Below, in pieces: positions 1 through 5,133 of a stretch of 9,761 nt of DNA. The position numbers and the translations under genes are program-made. Source of the DNA: Candidatus Nitrosocosmicus sp. GTDB taxonomy: Archaea > Thermoproteota > Nitrososphaeria > Nitrososphaerales > Nitrososphaeraceae. Under the pieces are notes generated by a model that was given only the letters and a program-made list of their open reading frames with translations, was not told where the DNA came from and did no database searches. Each line of letters opens with the position of its first letter. Position 1 is the first letter of the stretch. Location of the stretch: contig JAKDMR010000054.1 in the NCBI GenBank assembly GCA_030452275.1, forward strand, positions 1-9,761, written 5' to 3'.

Positions 1-104
1 ATGATGATGGCTGGAAGTTACGACTAACGTGTTCTAATTACGCAAGAAGTCTTATGATAATAGTGGGAATATTCAAATTATCCCTCCGTTAATAAAATAT
101 CAAA
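1..104. other. Intergenic leader before tRNA-Leu, no gene seen
   Basis: No convincing reading frame is present: the plus-strand frame from base 1 stops after eight codons, and the minus frames are broken by stops within a few codons. The segment CAAATTAT at about 74-81 lies 24-31 nt before the mature tRNA 5' end and could be the TATA element for the tRNA gene, but it is a weak match. Confidence 0.5.
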
Positions 105-189
105 GCGGGAGTCGCCCAGCTTGGCCAAAGGCGTAAGGTTGAGGGCCTTATCCCTTAGGGGTTCGTGGGTTCAAATCCCATCTCCCGCA
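105..189 (+). tRNA. tRNA-Leu (anticodon GAG)
   Basis: This 85-nt class II tRNA folds completely. The acceptor stem 105-111 GCGGGAG pairs perfectly with 182-188 CTCCCGC, and the discriminator is A189, as usual for leucine tRNAs. The D stem is GCC (114-116) with GGC (130-132), and the D loop contains the GG pair. The anticodon stem is TAAGG (134-138) with CCTTA (146-150) around loop TTGAGGG, giving anticodon GAG at 141-143, which reads CUC and CUU. The variable region 151-164 forms a CCC/GGG stem, the long arm typical of Leu/Ser tRNAs. The T arm is GTGGG-TTCAAAT-CCCAT, closed by a G-U pair. No intron interrupts the anticodon loop, and CCA is not encoded (TGT follows), so it would be added after transcription. 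Confidence 0.97.
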
Positions 190-205
190 TGTGATATGAC
201 ATTTT

Positions 206-215
206 GATATAAATA
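206..215 (+). promoter_or_regulatory. Putative TATA box for the thioredoxin-DipZ-like gene
   Basis: GATATAAATA resembles an archaeal TATA box. A start site about 25 nt downstream (near 236) would give a leader of roughly 30 nt to the ATG at 269. It begins 16 nt after the tRNA 3' end, so the gene is likely transcribed independently of the tRNA. Judged by eye only. Confidence 0.35.
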
Positions 216-268
216 GAGAAATGACTAGAAAACAGACATAAATTACATGAGATGAAAATAGTCATTAA

Positions 269-1336
269 ATGAACATTATACCTGCCGTATCAGCACCAGA
301 GTTCAAAGATATCAGGAATTGGAGCGACAATGTGACACATAGTATAAAGGATTTAAATGGTAAGGTAGTGCTTTTGGATTTTTGGACATATACTTGTATT
401 TTTTGCTTAAGAACCATTCCAACAATAGAGAAGATCAAAGAGAAATACGCCGATAAAGGTTTGGAGGTATTTGGAATTCATTCAGCTGAGTATGAGTTTG
501 CTAAAAATATTGATAACATCAGAATGGCAATAAAGGAGTTAGGATTGAACGAATATGTGACTGGATATGATACCAACAATAAGACTTGGGAAGTATATGG
601 GAATTCATACTGGCCCAAGCACATATTGATTGATAGGGATGGGTTTGTTAGATACGAACATGCAGGGTACGGAACAATTGATGATTTTGAGGAAGCTTTG
701 GCCGATTTGCTTGATCTCCCCTACTCGAATCCAAATTTGCTCCAGGATAAGAAAGATGGAAAATCGCCAGAATTAAAAGATGATTTAATCAATGGAAATA
801 GCAAGGAACAGGAAAATAAAACTGAACAAAATAATGTGACCAAAATATACGGAATGCATTTTAGCGGCATGGCCCCTGAGATCTGCGTCGGGTACTCACG
901 AATCAGAAGGTTTGGAAATAATCAAAAAGCTAAAATTGATGAATATAATGTGTTTACTGAACCTCAAACCGTGATGGATAATACTGTGTATTTAAGGGGC
1001 AAATGGAGATGGGATAAAGAGGGTATAAAGGCATCATTTGATCATAAGGAAAAACATCCCGCAATAATATTCAAGTACAATATGGCTTCAAATGCAAATG
1101 TGATAGTTGGTAGCACCGACGGTAAGTCTGCATTTGCAAATATAAAGCTAGATGGTGAATTTTTGACCGATGAACAATTAGGATATCATGGAAAAAGGGA
1201 TAGTAACTCGAGTTTTTTTGAAATCACATGGCCACATATAATGAATTTAGTCAAGACACCTAGTCCTGAAATCCATGTGTTGGAAATATTGCCAAAGACA
1301 GAAAATTTTTATTTTTATACGTTTGTATTTGGTTAA
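269..1336 (+). CDS. Cytosolic thioredoxin-like / DipZ C-terminal-type protein
   Basis: A 355-aa protein with two parts. Residues 1-150 are a TlpA/redoxin-type thioredoxin fold: the strand VVLLDFW is followed by the active site WTYTCIFC (C43, C46), and the cis-proline motif YWPKHILID has P116. Residues 150-192 are a polar linker rich in K, E, D and N. Residues 193-355 resemble the C-terminal carbohydrate-binding-module-like domain of DipZ (M. tuberculosis Rv2874): APEICVGYSR matches the family's TPE-x-LGY-x-R signature, and VYLRGKWRW and HVLEILP are also family-like. In DipZ these parts follow a CcdA-like membrane domain and lie outside the cell. Here there is no signal peptide and no membrane segment, so the product is probably cytosolic. 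It is likely a thiol-disulfide oxidoreductase; its substrate is unknown. The peroxiredoxin gene 94 bp downstream is a plausible partner, by inference from position. An earlier ATG at 253 hits a stop after six codons, so ATG 269 is the start; no Shine-Dalgarno is visible. Confidence 0.9.
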   Translation: MNIIPAVSAPEFKDIRNWSDNVTHSIKDLNGKVVLLDFWTYTCIFCLRTIPTIEKIKEKYADKGLEVFGIHSAEYEFAKNIDNIRMAIKELGLNEYVTGYDTNNKTWEVYGNSYWPKHILIDRDGFVRYEHAGYGTIDDFEEALADLLDLPYSNPNLLQDKKDGKSPELKDDLINGNSKEQENKTEQNNVTKIYGMHFSGMAPEICVGYSRIRRFGNNQKAKIDEYNVFTEPQTVMDNTVYLRGKWRWDKEGIKASFDHKEKHPAIIFKYNMASNANVIVGSTDGKSAFANIKLDGEFLTDEQLGYHGKRDSNSSFFEITWPHIMNLVKTPSPEIHVLEILPKTENFYFYTFVFG

Positions 1337-1403
1337 CACTTATTGATAATGACAGAAAGTAGAGATGCAGGGCCAGTAGAAAGACTAGATGAAAACAAAC
1401 ATG

Positions 1404-1412
1404 TATTTTTTA
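1404..1412 (+). promoter_or_regulatory. Putative TATA-like element for the peroxiredoxin gene
   Basis: The T-rich element TATTTTTTA is centred about 23 nt before the ATG at 1431, the spacing expected for a leaderless archaeal transcript. No Shine-Dalgarno lies in front of the ATG. This is a visual match only; co-transcription with the upstream thioredoxin-like gene is also possible. Confidence 0.3.
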
Positions 1413-1430
1413 GTATGCTAGCACTACAAT

Positions 1431-1925
1431 ATGACAAATCAAAAAGACAATGATGCAATGAAAGTTAAAGAAGGTGACAAGCCTTTCGATTTTGAATATC
1501 AAGACTCAAAGGGTGCTAAATTCAAACTGTCAAATCTGTTAAGACAAAAAAAGATAGTGATCTACTTTTATCCAAAAGATTTTACACCTGGTTGCACCAT
1601 AGAGGCTGAGGAATTTACTAAAGACCATGCTCTATTTGAACAACAGGGGATAGAAATAATTGGAATCAGTCCAGATTCTAACGATTCTCATACAAAGTTC
1701 AGAGAGAAAATGAATATCCCCTATATGCTTGCATCTGATCCTAACAATGAAATTTCGAAGGGATATGGAGTCTACGGACTCAAAAAATTTATGGGTAAGG
1801 AATACTATGGCGTAACGAGGTCAACATTTTTAGTTGATCGATCTGGAAGAATTTTCAAAATATTTGCAAGTGTCAAACCGAAAGGTCATAGCAAAGAAGT
1901 TCTGGAATTCTTTAAAGATCAATGA
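1431..1925 (+). CDS. bcp: Peroxiredoxin, PrxQ/BCP family, single-cysteine form
   Basis: A 164-aa thiol peroxidase of the AhpC/TSA thioredoxin-fold superfamily. It would reduce hydrogen peroxide and organic hydroperoxides in the cytoplasm through a peroxidatic cysteine. The active-site segment FYPKDFTPGCTIEAEEF gives T52, P53 and the peroxidatic C55. The partner arginine is R130 in GVTRSTFLVD. Length fits the family (about 150-160 aa) with a short polar N-terminal extension; M10 is an alternative start. Many PrxQ/BCP proteins carry a resolving cysteine five residues after the first (CTxEAC); here that position is a glutamate (E60), and C55 is the only cysteine in the protein. It therefore cannot form an intramolecular disulfide and must use a 1-Cys mechanism, with resolution by an external thiol. 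The thioredoxin-fold gene just upstream is an attractive but unproven reductant. The stop lies 10 bp from the end of the convergent gene. Confidence 0.95.
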   Translation: MTNQKDNDAMKVKEGDKPFDFEYQDSKGAKFKLSNLLRQKKIVIYFYPKDFTPGCTIEAEEFTKDHALFEQQGIEIIGISPDSNDSHTKFREKMNIPYMLASDPNNEISKGYGVYGLKKFMGKEYYGVTRSTFLVDRSGRIFKIFASVKPKGHSKEVLEFFKDQ

Positions 1926-1935
1926 CATGACACTT

Positions 1936-2544
1936 TCACTCAGCTGCTGACTCTGTCGCATCAAAACCATAAATGGACAGCAGGATCCTATTAATTTGGA
2001 TTTCAGTAGCGTCAAATTGGATGAAATAATCCATCTTGAGATTTATGATATCTGTATTTTTTTTATTGAGAAGATAACTGACACTGTCGTCTTTATCTCT
2101 TTCACGATATTCATGTGTTAATTCAGAAACCTCTAACAGTATGGCATTGCCGTGTTTATTTAAGTCAGCTAGGACTTTGGAATTTATTTTAGGTTGAAGT
2201 AGTACATCGACCATCTTAGTTATGAACATAGTAATAAGCAGTCGCATCTTTTGAAATTTTAACTTAAAGATGTCGTGATCAGGTAATGTGGGAATATAAT
2301 TACACAAAACAAATTGATACTCATCTAGATTCTTAGTTATAGCAAAAGAAATACCTATTCCGTCTATTTTACCTTTTAAAGCATTCACATTCCTGCAATT
2401 AAGCAATACCTTTCCTGATTGATCCTTCAGCAAGAGATTGCTAGACGATATGCCATCAGAAGCCAAAAATTTCTTGCAAGATGCCGTGGAAAAAACAGAC
2501 TTAGAGACAAGCGAGTACATTGATTCAGTCAAAATTTCGGTCAT
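1936..2544 (-). CDS. Hypothetical protein, 202 aa
   Basis: I do not recognise this family. The frame is uninterrupted for 203 codons in AT-rich DNA, with a mixed, globular-looking composition: an N-terminal helix-like stretch, a beta-rich section (about 36-85, for example DGIGISFAI and YQFVLCNYIP), a hydrophobic helix LLITMFITKMVDVLL (102-116), then an acidic and charged C-terminal half. There are three cysteines (C23, C50, C81) with no metal-site spacing, no signal peptide and no clear membrane segment, although 102-116 could be membrane-associated. The start ATG 2544 has a TATA-like element about 24 nt upstream; M9 is an alternative. It is convergent with the peroxiredoxin gene, with only 10 bp between stop codons, so its terminator must lie inside the neighbour. 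The 76-codon frame opposite its 5' end is probably a shadow. Confidence 0.72.
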   Translation of the reverse strand: MTEILTESMYSLVSKSVFSTASCKKFLASDGISSSNLLLKDQSGKVLLNCRNVNALKGKIDGIGISFAITKNLDEYQFVLCNYIPTLPDHDIFKLKFQKMRLLITMFITKMVDVLLQPKINSKVLADLNKHGNAILLEVSELTHEYRERDKDDSVSYLLNKKNTDIINLKMDYFIQFDATEIQINRILLSIYGFDATESAAE

Positions 2545-2731
2545 ATTAAGATGGTACTTATACTATTTAGAAATTCTGATAAACCTATTGACAAGAGGTG
2601 GAATAGATAATCTAGCAATTTTTAATGATTTGGATATTTTTACGAACAGAAATTTTGCCAAGGAATAAATCGAAGCTGGTAGTAACTAGGGATTACCCAT
2701 CACTTCTAATTTTCATATCCTTGAATAATTA
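2545..2731. other. Intergenic region left of the IS, with a minus-strand TATA-like element
   Basis: On the minus strand, TTTCTAAATAG (2563-2573) is centred about 24 nt before the ATG at 2544 and is the likely promoter of the 202-aa gene. The rest, 2574-2731, shows no gene I can support. Its last eight bases (2724-2731, AATAATTA) form the left flank of the IS6-type element. Confidence 0.35.
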
Positions 2732-2745
2732 GGCGCTGTTAACTT
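2732..2745 (+). repeat. IS left terminal inverted repeat
   Basis: GGCGCTGTTAACTT, matching the inverted right end at 13 of 14 positions. It begins 53 bp before the transposase start codon. Confidence 0.88.
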
Positions 2746-2784
2746 TACGATAAATCTATAGCTTGAAGATGCCCTATTTCTGAT

Positions 2785-3408
2785 ATGTTTAGTAATAGAA
2801 ACAGAACATCTTCAGGGTACATGGAATCTGGTCTCTATTTGTACTTTCTTGGATTATCAACCAGAGGTGTTTCTAAGGCATTATTCTTTTTACATAAGGT
2901 CAAAAGAAGCCACGTTACAATCTGGAAATGGATTCAAAAGTATCATCCTAAAAAGATATTATCGAAGAGAAAAAGGATTTCAGAATTCATAGTTGATGAA
3001 ACCTTAGTTAGAATAGGTTCCGAATATATTTGGTTATGGATTATGATAGAACCAAAAAAACAAGGAAATTCTCGCACTTTTTTAGCTAATAAAACCAAAG
3101 AGAGGAACATGCTAATAGCAGAAAGGTTCATCTCAGGTTTAGTAAAGATTCATGGAAAGCATCCTCTATCAACCGACGGTGGTGGAACCTGGTACCCAAT
3201 GGCTTGCAGGTTTCTTGGATTAGAACATCATATTCATTCCCCTTTGGAGAAAAGCATAATCGAAAGGACAATTCAATATATCAAGGATAGAACTGAAAGT
3301 TTCGATGATTACTTTCCTTGCAGGCTAAAGAATTGCAAACTAAAGCACGTACGGAACTGGTTGAAGCTTTTTGTCACTTATCATAACAAGGAGGTAATTT
3401 GCGCTTAA
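2785..3408 (+). CDS. IS6-family-like DDE transposase
   Basis: A 207-aa transposase with an intact reading frame. Residues 14-52 contain the N-terminal helix-turn-helix of the family (FLGLSTRGVSKALFF, then HVTIWKWIQKYHP, which matches the IS6 pattern T-T-I-x-RW-x-x-x-Y). The catalytic triad is visible: D71 in FIVDET, D131 in STDGGGTWYP, and E160 in KSIIERTIQYIK followed by K/R residues, matching the IS6 IE-x-DHR-x-IK motif. The typical length is about 220-240 aa, so this is slightly short, mainly at the N terminus. The frame opens only at 2767, after a stop at 2764-2766, so ATG 2785 is the only ATG start. The TAA stop (3406-3408) overlaps the right inverted repeat by two bases. All catalytic residues are present, so the protein could be active. 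Confidence 0.93.
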   Translation: MFSNRNRTSSGYMESGLYLYFLGLSTRGVSKALFFLHKVKRSHVTIWKWIQKYHPKKILSKRKRISEFIVDETLVRIGSEYIWLWIMIEPKKQGNSRTFLANKTKERNMLIAERFISGLVKIHGKHPLSTDGGGTWYPMACRFLGLEHHIHSPLEKSIIERTIQYIKDRTESFDDYFPCRLKNCKLKHVRNWLKLFVTYHNKEVICA

Positions 3409-3420
3409 GTTAACAGCACC
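3407..3420 (-). repeat. IS right terminal inverted repeat
   Basis: AAGTTAACAGCACC on the plus strand is the inverted copy of the left end with one mismatch. It overlaps the last two bases of the transposase stop codon. Confidence 0.88.
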
Positions 3421-3443
3421 GAGAATTATATAAGACGGTTTAT

Positions 3444-3605
3444 ATGTTTCATCAAATTCTCATAGAGTATTATTTGGGATCCGACATAAATTTGATTTGC
3501 GATTGCCCCTGTCATAAAAAATACGGCGATAAATCAATTTGTCAAAAGTGTATTGAGAGACACAAAGGTTCCCCCTACTATAATATAATTAAAAAGTTCA
3601 ACTAA
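3444..3605 (+). CDS. Small Cys/His-rich protein, 53 aa, putative zinc-binding
   Basis: This short frame begins 24 bp after the IS right end. Its product has a dense metal-site pattern: C19-x-C21-x-C23-H24, eight residues, then C33-x-x-C36 and H40 (ICDCPCHKKYG, then SICQKCIERH). Small zinc-knuckle or zinc-ribbon proteins of this size are common in ammonia-oxidising archaea, and random AT-rich DNA rarely yields five cysteines and two histidines so arranged. The first ATG is 3444; the frame is open back to 3414, inside the IS terminal repeat, so the insertion may have replaced the native 5' end. A TATA-like ATTATATAAG (3425-3434) lies right at the IS border but is rather close to the ATG. A hairpin plus T-run follows at 3616-3636. 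Function unknown; it could be a nucleic-acid-binding regulator. It may instead be a 5'-truncated remnant. Confidence 0.5.
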   Translation: MFHQILIEYYLGSDINLICDCPCHKKYGDKSICQKCIERHKGSPYYNIIKKFN

Positions 3606-3615
3606 ATCAACTTAT

Positions 3616-3636
3616 ATGCGCTGTGTGCGTATTTTT
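3616..3636 (+). terminator. Possible terminator after the small Cys-rich frame
   Basis: ATGCGC (3616-3621) pairs with GCGTAT (3627-3632), including one G-T pair, around a 5-nt loop TGTGT. It is followed immediately by a short T-run ending at 3636. Position, 10 nt after the stop codon, fits a transcript end. Confidence 0.35.
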
Positions 3637-3758
3637 ATCCTTAAGAACCCTATAAAATTCAATTTAATTCACTAATAGACAAGACAAAATCATTGTTAGT
3701 AGCGCAATCACTGACCTGGAAATGAAAATAAATAAAACTTAAAAAACAATGAGAACAA

Positions 3759-3768
3759 AATATTTAAC
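3759..3768 (+). promoter_or_regulatory. Putative TATA box for the ferredoxin-NADP reductase gene
   Basis: AATATTTAAC is centred about 31 nt before the ATG at 3795, giving a short leader. It is preceded by an A-rich stretch from 3721. The rest of the 3637-3794 gap holds no gene I can support. Confidence 0.38.
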
Positions 3769-3794
3769 TAACTTGGCTTAAAACAGAGAATATT

Positions 3795-4637
3795 ATGGTA
3801 GTAGACAATAAGGCAACAGTTTCATATATCAGGGTTTTAAAGGAAGACCTTGCGATTTTTCATATTAAACCAAACGAGGGCCAAGTCCCAGACTTTAAAC
3901 CGGGTCAGTTTGTTACCTTGGGTTTAAATGTTCCTAATGAAGGTAAGGTGATAAGGAGAGCGTATTCGATAGCCTCACCTCCCGAACAAAAAAAACATTT
4001 TGAGCTAGTAGTGCGATGGGTTAAGAAACCACTGCCCGGACGGCTAACAACTCAGTTATTTGATAAAAAGGAGGGTGATGAAATTAATTGGGTTAGGCCC
4101 ACCGGTATTTTTACAATTAATGAAAAAATGCCTGATGGTAGTCCAGATAATAGAAGATTAGTTTTGATCGGGGGTGGAACAGGTTTAGCTCCATTTATAT
4201 CATACTCATTATACCTGAAAGCAAAAGGGACTAAAAGGCAAATCATAGTGCTTCACGGCGCAAGCTATGTCGATGAGCTAAGTTATAGAGAATTATTAAC
4301 CGAGTTGGAGGAAGAAAGTTTAGAAAAAAACAGCAGTGTATGGAATTTTAGATATCGAGCAAGTATCAGCAGACCCCAGGAATGGTTTAATAGATCATGG
4401 AATGGACATAAAGGGAGAGTAGAAACCTTCTTACGTCCAAAACCTGGCCAGGATAAGTCACCGCTGGAAGAACTTGTGGGCGAGAAAATTACACCACAGA
4501 ATACATCATTTTATGTGTGCGGATGGCAGGGTACAGTAGATGGAGTTTTAGATTCTCTAATACCAAAGGGCTTTGTAACAGAAAGGAACAAGAGAAGTGA
4601 TGGTACATTTGACGTTAAATTTGAATCGTACGGATAA
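3795..4637 (+). CDS. fpr: Ferredoxin-NADP reductase (FNR-fold flavoprotein)
   Basis: A 280-aa FAD- and NAD(P)H-binding oxidoreductase that moves electrons between NAD(P)H and ferredoxin or flavodoxin in the cytoplasm. The FAD-binding beta barrel covers about residues 5-110: FKPGQFVTLGL, the flavin motif RRAYSIAS (R55, Y57, S58) and the phosphate-binding segment PGRLTTQL (81-88). The nucleotide domain starts at about 121 with VLIGGGTGLAPF (GGGTG at 126-130), then HGASYVDELSYRELL (154-168), as in bacterial Fpr, and SRP (192-194). The terminal CG motif is FYVCGWQGTVDGV (C242, G243). There is no plant-type 2Fe-2S domain, so it needs a separate electron carrier. Length is close to bacterial Fpr (about 250-260 aa) plus a loop near 175-205. 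It could recharge ferredoxin for thiol systems or the radical SAM enzyme nearby, but position alone does not show this. It probably ends at a seven-T run at 4640-4646. Confidence 0.92.
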   Translation: MVVDNKATVSYIRVLKEDLAIFHIKPNEGQVPDFKPGQFVTLGLNVPNEGKVIRRAYSIASPPEQKKHFELVVRWVKKPLPGRLTTQLFDKKEGDEINWVRPTGIFTINEKMPDGSPDNRRLVLIGGGTGLAPFISYSLYLKAKGTKRQIIVLHGASYVDELSYRELLTELEEESLEKNSSVWNFRYRASISRPQEWFNRSWNGHKGRVETFLRPKPGQDKSPLEELVGEKITPQNTSFYVCGWQGTVDGVLDSLIPKGFVTERNKRSDGTFDVKFESYG

Positions 4638-4639
4638 AA

Positions 4640-4646
4640 TTTTTTT
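4640..4646 (+). terminator. Poly-T terminator of the ferredoxin-NADP reductase gene
   Basis: Seven consecutive T residues begin two bases after the stop codon. Archaeal RNA polymerase terminates intrinsically at such T-runs without needing a hairpin. Confidence 0.45.
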
Positions 4647-4650
4647 ATAA

Positions 4651-4661
4651 AGTTTATTTAA
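4651..4661 (+). promoter_or_regulatory. Putative TATA box for the 110-aa gene
   Basis: AGTTTATTTAA is centred about 30 nt upstream of the ATG at 4686. Together with the preceding T-run, it suggests the small gene has its own transcript rather than sharing one with the reductase. Confidence 0.4.
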
Positions 4662-4685
4662 CCTACTTTCAAATAGTTAATTTAA

Positions 4686-5018
4686 ATGAAATTTGAATTT
4701 GAAGAATTCGAAACCATCGAAGATGTTTTGATTTATTTGGTTTCTGTGGCTCCTTATATGAAACAAATCCTGCCTATTAGTTCATACAAGGGATATGTTT
4801 TTTCGATGGTCCCAATTACCCCATTGTCAGGAGAAACATTACTTATGATTTATACAAAGGGGAATCTTGAGCATGGAATGTACGAATTTGATATCTCTGC
4901 AAAAAAACATAAACTAGTCAATGTCATGGAGAGAGCTGATAAGAACTATTTTATTGTTATTACACCTAAGAGAGACACCATTGCTGATACAGCATTGAAT
5001 CAAATTAGCTCGACATAA
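4686..5018 (+). CDS. Hypothetical protein, 110 aa
   Basis: I do not recognise this family. The product is small, with a very acidic start (residues 2-12 alternate F with E), no cysteine, no signal peptide and no transmembrane helix. It alternates short hydrophobic strands such as YVFSMVPITPL, TLLMIYTK and YFIVITPK with charged loops, suggesting a compact mixed alpha/beta fold. Residues 17-24 (LVSVAPYM) are only mildly hydrophobic. It sits 48 bp after the reductase gene with its own TATA-like element and ends before a T-run plus hairpin, so it behaves as a self-contained unit. A full-length frame with clean promoter and terminator makes it probably real. Confidence 0.72.
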   Translation: MKFEFEEFETIEDVLIYLVSVAPYMKQILPISSYKGYVFSMVPITPLSGETLLMIYTKGNLEHGMYEFDISAKKHKLVNVMERADKNYFIVITPKRDTIADTALNQISST

Positions 5019-5022
5019 TAGA

Positions 5023-5053
5023 TTTTTTTTCTGTCCAAGGTTTTGTCCTTGGA
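5023..5053 (+). terminator. T-run and hairpin terminator after the 110-aa gene
   Basis: Eight T residues (5023-5030) start four bases after the stop codon. They are followed by a perfect 7-bp hairpin, TCCAAGG (5034-5040) with CCTTGGA (5047-5053), loop TTTTGT. Another T-rich stretch lies at 5064-5070. The T-run is enough for archaeal termination; the hairpin may stabilise the 3' end or act against the opposing transcript. Confidence 0.55.
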
Positions 5054-5093
5054 ATAACTATTATATTTTTCGTTCAAACCCAAGATATAAACT

Positions 5094-5125
5094 AAACATA
5101 AAATTAGAGTTTTTAAAGTAAACTC
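5094..5125 (-). terminator. Hairpin plus T-rich terminator of the radical SAM gene
   Basis: On the minus strand, GAGTTT and AAACTC (5107-5112 and 5120-5125) form a 6-bp stem with a 7-nt loop, 8 nt past the stop. They are followed by the T-rich stretch CTAATTTTATGTTT. Confidence 0.42.
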
Positions 5126-5133
5126 GTACTTTT

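Larger units (their letters stand above)
2732..3420 (+). mobile_element. IS6-family-like insertion sequence, 689 bp
   Basis: The ends are inverted repeats. The left end 2732-2745 reads GGCGCTGTTAACTT, and the complement of the right end 3407-3420 reads GGTGCTGTTAACTT: 14 bp with one mismatch at position 3. Termini of the form GG-x-x-CTGTT are characteristic of the IS6/IS26/IS240 family, as is the single DDE transposase that fills the element. IS6 elements make 8-bp target duplications; here the flanks are AATAATTA (left) and GAGAATTA (right), 6 of 8 matching, so the duplication has decayed or the two ends come from different insertion or recombination events. At 689 bp it is at the small end of the family. 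No passenger gene is present. Confidence 0.88.

Noticed and set aside
2438..2668. A 76-codon plus-strand frame opposite the 5' end of the 202-aa gene
   Set aside because: It covers the start and promoter of the longer opposite gene and shows no domain or promoter of its own. I cannot exclude it completely.
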